From assembly GCF_011386835.1 (NCBI RefSeq), contig NC_088797.1:90592264-90656263 (forward strand): DNA of 64,000 nt. The letters are read 5' to 3'. The notes under the pieces were generated by a model. That model saw only the letters and a program-made list of their open reading frames with translations. It was not told the DNA's origin and ran no database searches. Below are positions 1 through 10,167 of the stretch, piece by piece (position 1 is the first letter of the stretch; the number at the start of each line of letters is the position of its first letter). The stretch comes from Chrysemys picta bellii. Taxonomy: Eukaryota > Chordata > Testudines > Emydidae. Made by a program: the position numbers and the translations under genes.

Positions 1-858
1 GGATCTCTGGGATAGTCATCATAATGTATTAATGTCTATTCTAAACCATTATTTCCAGTTACTTCGGGGAAGTCAAGCAAAAGTACTCAAACATGTATCC
101 ATAGAATATTTATCTCAGGAAAGCAAGAGTGAAATTTAATTAAAGTGCTCCTTTGATTGCTCTTTGAAACATATTACTTGACAAAATGAGATTTGCTATA
201 TTTTAGAATATAGTATAACTTATTAATGTATTTCAGTATATTTTATTAGTGTCTAAACTGTATTGAGCCATAACTATTATGTAAATGCATATTTAAATTT
301 AGTTTTCTTTTGGATGAACATTGGCTAACAAAAGATACCTTTTTGGTTCACATAAGATGAGCATATCTTTGCAGTGCAAGCAAATTGATCCCTTTATGTG
401 ACTAAATGTCATGAGAATGTGAAAGGAAATGTTAGTTTAAAACCTTTGGCAATATCAAGTCGGGATTCAGAGAAATATTTTAAATTAAGAAGTACATTTT
501 CAGTATAATGAACATAGTAATACAAGTACAATTAACATTAATGGGTTATTAATTTGATCTAAGACAGTTATTGTGTGCTAATTTAAGTATACCATTCCAA
601 CTTGTATGTTTCATTGCTTTAGTGATGTGAAGGCAAATGAAAACTGGATACACATCCAGTCAGTTGTCTGCAAAATATAAATCAGCCTGTAGAAGTTCTT
701 CTAATTTATCAATAAGCATCAGAGAAATGTAGTAAGTGGTGATCTCCTTGGATTCAACTATGTTCAGTCCAGTCTTAGCTCAGGCCTTTCATTTTGTGAC
801 TTGTTTGTGTGCCCTTCTCCTCCCCCAACCTTCCCCTCCCCCCCCTACCCCCTCCCAG

Positions 859-903
859 GCTCAGGTTATCAAGAAACTACAGAGGCAGCTCCAGCAAAGA
901 GAG
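859..903 (+). other. candidate host exon (weak)
   Basis: A C/T-rich tract at 815-856 ends in CAG at 856-858, like a vertebrate splice acceptor. The next codons read AQVIKKLQRQLQQRE, a basic amphipathic stretch typical of a coiled coil. No strong splice donor follows: GTGGTA near 904 is the closest. The frame then runs on into sequence that does not look coding. I do not recognise the protein. If real, this would place the window inside a host gene. Chance similarity is at least as likely. Confidence 0.2.
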
Positions 904-1020
904 TGGTATTATAGCCATATAAATGAAAGCAAATGTTGTATCTATGTGTACTGCATCTTCAAATGTAAAGGATTCCCATTCCTGCTGCAGAGACAGTTGC
1001 TGTTCTATGGTTCATTCATT

Positions 1021-1046
1021 CCTCCCTCTCTCTCTCTCTGTCTCTC
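1021..1046. repeat. (TC)n pyrimidine microsatellite
   Basis: An imperfect TC dinucleotide run lies directly against the left end of the MITE at 1050. Confidence 0.8.
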
Positions 1047-1049
1047 TGA

Positions 1050-1335
1050 GGCCAGGTCTACACTACCCCCCTAATTCGAACTAAGGTACGCAACTTCAGC
1101 TACGTGAATAACGTAGCTGAAGTTCGAAGTACCTTAGTTCGAACTTACCTTGGTCCACACTCGGCAGGCAGGCTCCCCCGTCGACTCCGCGGTACTCCTC
1201 TCGCCGAGCTGGAGTACCGCAGTCGACGGCGAGCACTTCCGGGTTCGACTTATCGCATCCAGACTAGACGCGATAAGTCGAACCCAGAAGTTCGATCGCT
1301 CGCCGCCGAACTACCGGGTAAGTGTAGCCAAGGCC
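1050..1335. mobile_element. Harbinger-like MITE with three hairpins
   Basis: This 286-bp non-coding element begins GGCCAGGTCTACACTA and ends with the imperfect inverse AGTGTAGCCAAGGCC. It is flanked by TGA at 1047-1049 and 1336-1338, a 3-bp duplication as expected for PIF/Harbinger elements, although the commonest target there is TWA. The interior folds into three consecutive hairpins: 1073-1145, 1178-1230 and 1226-1298. Eight TCGA tetranucleotides fall in or beside the stems, striking in otherwise CpG-poor DNA. The left end resembles the left end of the coding Harbinger element near 60518. The short open frames across it are by-products of the palindromes. Confidence 0.75.
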
Positions 1336-1338
1336 TGA

Positions 1339-4314
1339 GACATGCTGTGTTGGTGCTGTGTTCCATAATTTGCAATAAGTAATGTATGTATATTTCTCTT
1401 GGTGCATGAGAAAACAAAAAAGAAAAGGAGCTGAGCATCTTAATCACTTTACCAGGTGTTCTCATACTGCACACACTACCATAAAAGTGTCTGAGCACCT
1501 TCTAGTAGTGCATTAAGCAATGTGGCTAATCACTGTGGTGCTTGTTCTCTCATCTCCTCTCTAGGCGGAGAAGCACGTGTTTTGGTAGGGGATTTTTGTT
1601 AGTTATCTGTTCTGGTTTGGTTTGGGTTTTTTTTTTTTTTTTGAGGGTTGGGTGGGAGGGTTATAAATATACATGTTGCTGTATCGTTTTTAGAGAAGGC
1701 AATATAAAAGAAATGGACCTTGCACTTGAAGCAGGTGGTTGTGGAGAAAAGCTTGAAACATGACCCCTAGGAGCTCACAAACCAGAAGGCAAAAACTAAC
1801 CCCCAACTTTCATATTTTTAAACTATAGTGATTTTTAAGTCAATCATGATTCCCCCCTTCCCCCCTTACTGAACATTGCTGTTGTGGCACTGCCTCTGAA
1901 ATTCATTCTTCCTGGCAGTCCCTCAGAGACCTGGCTTAGCAACTTTAATCCTAACAATTGCGGTACCTAGCTTCCACCATATCAGGGCCCTAGATTAGAA
2001 TGTAGTACATTTATAACTCCTTCATTTTGCCCTAAAAAATGGTACATATACTCATAGAACGAAGTGCTAATTTTATCTTAAAAACACATATTCTATAATT
2101 ATCATTGCAAGTAAACCTTGACTTTTTAATGAGATACATAGAAAACGGGAGTTCTTTTCACTTGTTAAAACTAGGTGAGGTGGAACCCTCTTCATGTGAA
2201 CCTGGCCTTATGGTTCTGTTAGCTGTGGGGGGGAAAAAGGGCAGCCTCTGTCCTCTTAGTTCCTTCCTAAACTTGTGGATGAACTGAAATATTATTGCAT
2301 ACTCCCCAGTTTGTGTATTCTTTTTTTGTACCCAATGGAAGATGAAACTGATGAATGGAAATACTGCACAGGTAACAGTGAAGTACACTGGTTAGACTTT
2401 TTTGGAGCAGCGATTTATTGGCACTGTCAGTAAAATAAATAATTGCATTAACGCTGCAATTAAATGCAAATGTTGTACACACTGTGATATTTCAGATGCC
2501 CATGTGTAAACCACACTATACTATTTTTTCAACAAACTGCATATGCCATAAATATTTACTTCAACAAATGTAGGTAAATAAAAAATTTAAGCGGCATTAA
2601 GATGACTAAATGGTTCATACTGGTCTAAAAATGCTTTTCTATAATAACTTTGTGACATTATGAACAGCCGTAGAGCAAGGGACACCCAGATGTCTGGTAA
2701 TGAATTGCAAATGGCTTAACCAGTTCAAGTCTACCAAATTCTTTAATATTGTGAAATGTGTCTGATAATTGACATGCAAGGGGGCAATAAAAAGCTCAGG
2801 ATTCACTGGTTATTAATATTGTGTAATGTAGATGCAAGCAACTGATGCAAAGTTATGGACATAAACTGAAATTATAATTCTTAAAATGTGTTTGCCAGCT
2901 AAGCAGGAGTTACCCCACCTTACAAAAAGAAATTTAGTCCCTCACCTGGGACTTTGAAAGTACTTTGAAAGACCATGAGAATGTAGTTACGTATTTCATA
3001 AACAGACCTAACAATGGTTGGTGGTAAGCCTGACACTGTTATGGCAGGGGAGGAGATTGACAATCACATGTCTAATGTTCATTCAGTTGTACCAGAGGGG
3101 GCAGGAACTATAATATGAATTTTAGCAGACAACTCCAAGTGGTAGAAGCAGCACCAGAATGCTTCCTTCAAGACAGACTCCAGCTGTGAGGTGGGCAACA
3201 CGAAAATATACTTTTGTCTGGAAGTATCCTTCAGAAGAAACTATTTCAAATATTCAATGGACTGAATAAAAGAGGAGAGCTGCAGAATCCTAAGTTATCT
3301 ATCTTTCACCTAGAAGGCAAAGGTACTTTGACTTTGTGGGACAGTCCCTGACACAGGAGTTTGGTCAGCCAACTTGATGGAAATGTGGTGAAGATTTTAC
3401 CTTGAACCAAGTCTAGTTTTAGTTATTAGAAAACATTCTATCTTTGTTTTGAATTGCATTCTAGAATGCAACAAACATACAGAGATCTCTCAATGTCCAT
3501 AAAATGATGTAAAAATGACATGTAAATGTTCCGCAACATATAGTTCAGTTGTCTGGCATTTTGAGTGTTTGGAAGAGAGAGATGGGAGAATGCCTTTGGG
3601 AAATTAGGGCTCCATACTCAGGATTCATAAGTCTTTAATGAAATCTAAGTTGGGGTGTTTCTGCTTAGTTCTGAATTCTGCTAAGTTTTGTACTTTGTCA
3701 TACTAAACGCTAACTTTTCCAGAACTTACCAGGGTGTTTTTCCTGCTGGGTCATTTCACCAATTGACGTTCCCATTGCAGTCAATGGGAGTTTGGAGCAA
3801 ACCAGGAGTGAATCTCAAGAGAATCAGGGTGTACAGAGACTCACCTATAACTCTGTTTTTATATTTACGGCCATCACTTCCTGAAGTTTGATCTTACAAA
3901 GGAATAAACTCCTAATAAACTCCTAAGATTAAAATTATTACCATATAGTTGCTATAATGTGTCATAATAAAACAAGTTGACAGGTGCTACAATATGATCA
4001 GCTACCTTTTTAAATTACACTTCTCTTAATTTTCTACACCTGGCTGAATGATCAGTCCCTTAATTGTCTATTTTAAAAATGTCAATCTCAGATACAGTGG
4101 GTCAATAAATAAGCCCTCTTTGGGGTTAGGAAACCCTCTTTATATCCCAGGCTGCATGCAGGTGAGAGTGTCAAAGCAGTAAGATTACATCAGTAGAGGC
4201 AGAATTGTGAGCTTTATTGATTTATATCTGTGCTGCATGCTGTATTCTGTTGCCATTGAAATGAATGAGTCTTTTGCCATCCAATTCAATTGGAGAAATG
4301 CACACAACCCTGAC
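1339..4314. other. unique AT-rich DNA, no gene seen
   Basis: I see a 17-18 base T run near 1627-1644 and otherwise ordinary AT-rich sequence. No recognisable exon, transposon end or RNA gene was found. The short open frames have no family signature or supporting splice sites. A short palindrome around CAATTGACGTTCCCATTGC near 3761-3780 resembles the fold-back repeats found elsewhere in the window but is too decayed to bound. Confidence 0.5.
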
Positions 4315-4432
4315 TAAGAGCCTGATCCTGTGAGGTGCTGAGTGCCAAATGAGATGCTGAATGTCATGGGCTCCCTTTGAAATCAATTGGAGCTGAGCAT
4401 ATTCAGCACCTTGCAGACTCAAGCCATAAACT
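4315..4432. repeat. decayed fold-back repeat
   Basis: The left arm (GCCTGATCCTGTGAGGTGCT) and the right arm (AGCACCTTGCAGACTCAAGCC) are imperfect inverses around a centre near 4375. Similar fold-back units are at 6936-7047 and 18906-19395. From memory the motif pair is common in turtle genomes. It is probably an old MITE. Its superfamily cannot be assigned because no target-site duplication is clear. Confidence 0.5.
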
Positions 4433-4842
4433 CCCAGAGCCTGTACCATTTATGCAGTAGATCCTGGTTGTTTAACAGTTTGGTCAGAAGTCTGGAGTAA
4501 AAGTCCCTAGTACATTAAATCTTTCTGTGTTTACTTCATTGAGGCTGCTGTTTTTCACAAAGTGAGATCCATTAGAATGCGGAGCTACTCATTCTGTCTA
4601 GAAACCAATGGAAAAAGCAGCCAGGTTTCAATGTGATCTCTCAATGCACATCCTGCATCAGCTTCGTTCTTCAGTGTCTCCCAAGTATTTATAGATGAAG
4701 CCTCACAGCGCCCATGTGAAAAAGGGAAATTCTGATACCAGTTTTAACCAGAATGCTTAGCCAAACTTAGGGCACTATGGGATCTTTCCGTTAGAAGGAG
4801 AAATTGAAGATGGAGTCAGGTATTAAAAAAAAATAATTAATG

Positions 4843-4935
4843 GAGATATCCTGTCTCCTAGAACTGGAAGAGACCTTGAAAGGTCATCGAGTCCAGCCCC
4901 CTGCCTTCACTAGCAGGACCAATTACTTTGATTGC
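4843..4935 (-). mobile_element. CR1 LINE 3' end fragment
   Basis: The plus strand reads CTGGAAGAGACCTTGAAAGG followed by TCATCGAGTCC, the reverse complement of the conserved CR1 3' terminus. It is a short 5'-truncated copy, as usual for CR1. No coding sequence remains. Confidence 0.7.
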
Positions 4936-5138
4936 AGTCCTGTTTATTTACAAAGAACCTGCTTCTCCAAACACAAGAGGAATTTAAAAGAGAGTTTCTT
5001 TGCTCACAGCTCTAAGCCCCTTTCAGCCAGAACTCAGCCTAAAAGCGCTCACTCTGTGCTTTTCTCAGGGCTATGCTCTCCATGCTTTTTCAGGCTGTGT
5101 CTGATCCTTCTCTATTTTCTGTGGTGTTTCTCCTAGTT

Positions 5139-5162
5139 TCTCTCTCTCTCTCTCTCTCTCTC
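5139..5162. repeat. (TC)n microsatellite
   Basis: About twelve uninterrupted TC units. Confidence 0.9.
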
Positions 5163-5740
5163 CCTCACCCCTATTAAAACAAGACCTAGCAAAACCCCTC
5201 TCCCACAGGTGTTTTTGTTTTGGGCAGTGAAAGGAGCTCGTGGTTTCTTACAACTATCTAGGGCTGTAATTATGTTCACCTGCTTCAATGATTTTACCCT
5301 CCACACAGCAGTTTTACCTTCAGTTTTACCTCCTTTCTGCTTTAGTTAGTGTCAATGTGTTGTTGGTTGGTTGGTTCCGGTACAGGTAGGAGTGAGGAAT
5401 CTCTAGGTGAAGAAAGATAATCAAGAGTCCTAACCCCTGCATCATGCGGGAATTGGTGTTTTCTATAATTTCCCTCCACTTTGGTGTATTATTTGTGTCA
5501 ATCTTCTGATTTCCTTGAAGTACATGCTTCAGCTCTGTGTGTTATTTCAGATAACTGAAACACACACAAATACAGCAAAATCATTGATCAGACCAAGACT
5601 ACCTAAAGCATGCACTGAAGTAGAAAGAGTGAATGAAGAAACATGGGGAAATCAGAGGACTAGGCTAAAGAACATAGCTGATTTTACCTATTACCAATAA
5701 TAATTTCACCACAAAAAAATCAATCTATACAGAACCCTGG

Positions 5741-5864
5741 GCCAGGTCTACAGTAGAAAAGTGTTGCCTGTATAGTGAGACCAGGAAACCTTTCCAGTGT
5801 ACACACAGTTTATACTAGCAAAAAGGTACTTTTCCCAGTATAGCTTATACCCCTTTGGCGAGTG
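5741..5864. mobile_element. MITE fragment with Harbinger-like end
   Basis: It starts GGCCAGGTCTACAGTAG near 5741, nearly the same end as the elements at 1050 and 26427. It continues with text such as CAGTTTATACTAGCAAAAAG, which I recall from chelonian MITEs. No matching right end is visible, so the copy appears truncated close to 5864, where a different repeat begins. Confidence 0.5.
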
Positions 5865-6001
5865 TATGAAGGTGAACTCTCTCATGAACATGAACACATA
5901 AAAAATTGCTTCTTGCTGCTGCAGTACATGACCCTCTAATTATGCTTTCCTTACACTGAGTAGCAGTTTCCCAAATTTCAAATGAAGATCTGAGCTGAGT
6001 A
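5865..6001 (+). repeat. unidentified repeat, copy 1
   Basis: This segment and 12996-13115 share about 100 aligned bases at roughly 90 percent identity by eye, including CTGCTGCAGTACATGACCCT and CCCAAATTTCAAATGAAGAT. The second copy lacks about 20 bases near the left side and has an extra AATT. Both are in the same orientation, about 7.1 kb apart. The family is not recognised. Confidence 0.6.
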
Positions 6002-6189
6002 CACTATGGGGGTGGGGTGGAATAAAATGTGAATATTCTGCATTGGTGGTGCTTACTTTAAGACTAATTTGAATAAGGGATAAACATGTTGCAGCTGTAA
6101 AATATAAAATTTGTGTGTATCTGATTTCCTGGGTTTCATGGGAGAGTACACTTATACAATTTGCGGACATGGGAGCGATTGCAAATGCT

Positions 6190-6815
6190 TTGGAGGATAA
6201 GTTTAAAATTCAAAATCATCTGGACAAACTGGAGAAATGATCTGATGAAATTCAATAAGGACAAATGCAAAGTACTCCACTATGAAGGAACAATCAGTTG
6301 CATATATACAAAATGGGGAATGACCGCCTAGGAAGGAGGACTGAAAAAAGGGATCTGGGGGTCATAGTGGATCCACAAGCTAAATATGAATCAACAGTGT
6401 AACACTGTGTTGCGCAAAAAAAAAAAAAAAATGTAATTCTGGGCTGTATTAGCAGGAGTGCTGTAAGCAAGAGACAGGAAATAATTCTTCTGCTCTACTC
6501 CACGCTGATTAGGCCTTAACTGGAGTATTGTGTCCAGTTTTGGGTGCCACATTTCAGGAAAGATGTGGAGAAAGTCCAGAGGAGAACAACAAAAATAATT
6601 AAAGGTCTAGAAAACATGGCCTATGAGGGAAGATTGGGGAAAAAAATGGGTTTGTTCAGTCTGGAGAAGAGAAGACTGAGGGGGGACAGAAGAGTTTTCA
6701 AATACATAAAAGGTTGTTAAAAAGAGGAGAGGGAGAAAAATTGTTCTTGTTAACCTCTGAGGATAGGACAAGAAACAATGGCCTTAAATTGCAGCCAGGG
6801 AGGTTTAGACCGGAC
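6190..6815 (+). pseudogene. CR1 LINE ORF2 3' part, decayed
   Basis: The segment begins in the later part of the reverse transcriptase; fragments such as LEDKFKIQNHLDKLEKWSDE can be read across frames. It continues through text diagnostic of chelonian CR1 3' coding sequence (GGGATCTGGGGGTCATAGTGG near 6351 and GGAGTATTGTGTCCAGTTTTG near 6521). Stops and frameshifts are frequent. It overlaps the CR1 copy at 21187-23515 in content, so these are two independent insertions. A run of about 14 A lies at 6417-6431. Confidence 0.8.
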
Positions 6816-6820
6816 TCCTT

Positions 6821-6868
6821 GTTGTTTTTGTGGATACAGACTAACACGGCTACCCCCTGATACTTGAT
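6821..6868 (+). repeat. reptile interspersed repeat fragment
   Basis: The segment contains ACAGACTAACACGGCTACCC, which I remember as a high-copy chelonian repeat terminus. It abuts the CR1 fragment. The class is not certain. Confidence 0.45.
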
Positions 6869-6935
6869 ATTGTTTTTATCTGCAATATATATATTTGAAA
6901 ATTTATGTGTTTGAGTCCCAATGAAGGTGACTTAG

Positions 6936-7047
6936 GGCCCAATCCTGCAACATGCCAAGCACTTCCTGTGATGTGTGTTCAGCATCCCTTATTCTCACTG
7001 AAGTCAGTGAAAGTGCAGGGCACTCAGCACCTGCCAGTATCAGGTCC
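6936..7047. repeat. decayed fold-back repeat
   Basis: GGGCCCAATCCTGCAAC on the left and CAGTATCAGGTCCTTAGGG on the right are imperfect inverses, with a central CACTGAAGTCAGTG palindrome near 6998. It belongs with 4315-4432. Confidence 0.5.
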
Positions 7048-8327
7048 TTAGGGAATAAAAATTCACTATTACAGGGAAATGAGACATAACTACGAAGCTG
7101 AGCTCTGTCTATAATTTTCTTGGTTTTGCCATAAATGTTATTACAGATATCTCACTTCTCATATACTCATAACTACTTCATCCCTTCCTTCCTTCCTCTT
7201 TTTTTTTTTAAGTCTGGATAATTCTGTAAAGGAACTTGATGTAGCTAATTAAAATTAAACAATGCAATTACAGATCTGTTAGCTGCACATGCTACCCTGT
7301 AGATGATTGGCAGGGTAGATGTTTGTCATAACAATCCATTTTTAAATAAAATGCATTGAGTCAGGACAGCAATGAGTGCATTATTTTATTGCTCAGTATA
7401 ATCCACTATCAAAGTAATTTTCCTCTTTTCCTACAATCACTTAGCATAATAAATTGCCTAATATGCATATTTCATTATGAGCTAATTCATTCTTTTGAAA
7501 AAAAAGAAAAGATCATTGGTGTCAAATGCTAAAATTAAAATAAGCCTGGAAATGTATTTTGCAGGGTAATGCTGATTAAAGTAGGAATTTGAGCTCCAAA
7601 TGAAACACAACTTATAGTTCAACTACTGCATTTACAATAAATTATTGTACTGACTATGAACCACTTCATAATGTTTTCTGTGAAGGAGTGAATAAAAATA
7701 GCTTCTGAAGTACAATGCTGTGTTCTGTCTGCATTCAGTGAATTGCTTTCATTTCTCATCTGTTGCATACTTTAGGTTGATTTCTGATCTTAAGCTTTGT
7801 GAACAAGAAGTATGTGACTTTATAGTCCCTGAATAACTCATATAGCCTTTGCCAAACATTGCTGTTTAGATATCTCCCTTTTCTGAAAAGTGCTACTTGC
7901 CATTAAAAAGTCAGTTCAGTCACTAGACCTAAGCTAACATTTGACTATGTTTAAAGTTGACAATCCAAACATTTCATCCTAAATAAAGGCCTTTCTTCTT
8001 TAACTTTACATTCTGCCTTTAAAAAATCAACTGAGTAGAACTACCAACTGAGTGGACTATATAAGAACTCAATCATAAATTTAGATCTTATGCAGCACCT
8101 GTCGTGATATCTGAAGAACGCAAGAACAAGCTGTGTAGCTCATTAAAGACTCCCACAGCATATTAAGGTACCTTTTATTTTGAGGAGCTATATGCTAAAT
8201 AACAGCACATAGAAGCATTAGAACTTCTGGGTAGAAGTTACTGCTAGAGCAGGCTCTATCTCAGCTTACATCTAGCAAAGCCTAATGTCAGATCAAAGAG
8301 GCTTCTTTGACTCCTTCACATAAGGAG
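7048..8327. other. unique AT-rich DNA, possible CNE
   Basis: No open frame or transposon end is seen. Around 7230-7740 the sequence is dense in TAATTA- and ATTA-type cores, with clean non-repetitive composition, a look often shared by vertebrate conserved noncoding elements. That is inference from composition only. Confidence 0.35.
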
Positions 8328-8335
8328 ATTATACA

Positions 8336-8666
8336 TAAGGCTACGATTTAGTCAGGGGTATTTTTAGTAAAAGTCACAGGTCACAGACAATAAACAAAAA
8401 TTCACAGCCTGTGACCTGTCCTTGACTTATACTAAATATATCCGTGATTAAATTGGGGGGGGGGCACTCGTGGCCAGCGGCACCAGCTACCCGGACCAGC
8501 GCGGCTGGTGTGGCTGTCCCAAAGGCCACCTGAGCAACTGGCCCCAGAGCCAGCTACTTGGGCGGCCCTGGGGTCAGCCACACTGGCCACTGCAGAAGTC
8601 ACAGAGATCACAGAAAGTCATGGAATCAGTGACTTCTGCGACCTCCATGACAGACACGGAGCGCTA
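8336..8666. mobile_element. hAT-type MITE
   Basis: The 331-bp element is flanked by a perfect 8-bp duplication, ATTATACA, at 8328-8335 and 8667-8674. Its ends are TAAGGCTACG and the imperfect inverse CGGAGCGCTA. Inside are two fold-backs: one around 8370-8440 built on GTCACAGGTCACAG, and one around 8592-8640 built on GCAGAAGTCAC. The 8-bp duplication indicates the hAT superfamily. A GC-rich core (8465-8600) contrasts with the AT-rich flanks. It has no coding capacity; the 65-74 codon frames over the core are incidental. Confidence 0.8.
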
Positions 8667-8674
8667 ATTATACA

Positions 8675-9422
8675 TAACCCCCTGCCTAAAACAATTATCC
8701 TTTTCCTCTCCATCAAGAACAAACCAAAATAAAACTAATTTTCAGAAGTCCCAACAGACCAAGATCTTGCCACAATCCTTCAATATACATATTGTTTGAA
8801 AAAATGTATTCTTTAATGTAATCAATCCCAAATAGTAATTTCTGCCACAAAATAGCCATCCAGTTACTCAACTCCATTTCCCAAAAGCTCAGAGACCTAA
8901 GATCAATATTTCTTGCTACCATCTCAAATATATGCAGTATCAACTTCTAGCTTTGTCCCCATTACAGAGAATGCCAAACCACAGGAGTATGCACAAAATA
9001 AGTGGCTCTTCTCATCTCAGAAGGCAGATGGTTGTATAAACAAACCCAAACTTTGCAAAGAATGGATGTCAGTTACCTTTAACAAATACATTCATTATTC
9101 TCCAACCCTCCCTGTGCATGTGAAGGGCTATATAAATGCTGCATCAGCCTGAAAAGGGAGAAGGAGCAGCTTGGGGCTGGAGTAAAGCAACCCTGCTGCA
9201 CCTCCATGTCATGCTAGGAATAGAGGAGGAATTTAAAAGAAGGAAACTCCATTCAGTAGAGGTCAGCTCTGGGAGGGAAGCAGAGTGCTGACTGAGATTC
9301 CCATCTCCCAGGAAGAGGCCTGGTAACAAGCAGAGCCTATGCCCTTGTGTTACAAAACAAACAAACAAAAAAGCACGCTTCCCTGAGGTTTCAGAGGGTT
9401 GTATCCTATAACTTTTGCTGGA
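8675..9422. other. unique DNA, no gene seen
   Basis: No transposon ends or exons recognised. Confidence 0.5.
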
Positions 9423-9430
9423 CAATCAAC

Positions 9431-9554
9431 TAGGGTGACCAGATAGCAAATGTGAAAAATTGGGACAAGGGGTGGGGGGTAATAGGAGCCTATATAAGAA
9501 AAAGACCCAAAAATTGTGACTGTCCCTATAAAACCGGGACATCTGGTCACCCTA
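9431..9554. mobile_element. 124-bp hAT MITE, perfect ends
   Basis: Perfect 14-bp terminal inverted repeats (TAGGGTGACCAGAT and ATCTGGTCACCCTA) are enclosed by a perfect 8-bp target duplication, CAATCAAC, at 9423-9430 and 9555-9562. The interior is non-coding and includes a G-rich tract at 9470-9478. Such a short element depends on a hAT transposase supplied elsewhere. I recall this repeat as widespread in turtles. Confidence 0.9.
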
Positions 9555-9562
9555 CAATCAAC

Positions 9563-10167
9563 GGCTTTTGAGTCACACTGTAAGCAGACAAGGGCCTCTC
9601 TAGGGAAGAAAGGCCAATGTGCTGGCTAGGACTATCTGTATATTTTTCTCTTTTGCTGAGTTGTTTGTTTGCCCTGTTTCTCCAAAAGGAGTGCAGGGGG
9701 AAGTACCCACAAGGACTCATCACATCAGGATGATATGAAACATCCCTCACTGGAGCAGCTGCCCCTGAGTGCGTGTATAATCCTGTCAAAACCCCAGGGA
9801 GGTGCTGTTGAAAAATCAAATTCTTGACACTGCTGTGTAATTTTATAATCAATGCCTTATTTATTTATCTTTTCCTCAGCAGTGTGAACAGACTATTTCT
9901 TGATTAATAGTCTTATGAATACAGAGCCTTTGAAACATCTCTTTTACTAGGTATGTTACCTGATCTGGGCAGAAATTGTTTTAATTTCACACCATGTGTT
10001 TTGTATGTAGCTATGTAACTCATCGTTTTTTCCTTAGTTTTATACATTTAAATAAGTTAAACATTTGTAAGGACATAGCAGTTGGTACTTCATGATTTCT
10101 CAATACACAACACTGTCAAGCACCCAGATGCATTTAAGTGACTGTTTCAACTTTCCATCACAGAACA
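9563..10167. other. unique DNA, no gene seen
   Basis: The left part is of moderate GC and the right part AT-rich. Nothing recognised. Confidence 0.5.

Larger units (their letters stand above)
1..1046. other. AT-rich unique DNA
   Basis: No transposon end, coding signature or RNA gene is visible here, apart from the weak exon candidate and the pyrimidine tract listed separately. The sequence is AT-rich with many short A/T palindromes, for example around 193-210. The longest open frame here starts with GTG and is low-complexity, so I do not call it a gene. It could be intronic or intergenic. Confidence 0.5.

Noticed and set aside
1104..1382. 92-codon frame rich in Arg
   Set aside because: It is read through the hairpin stems of a MITE.
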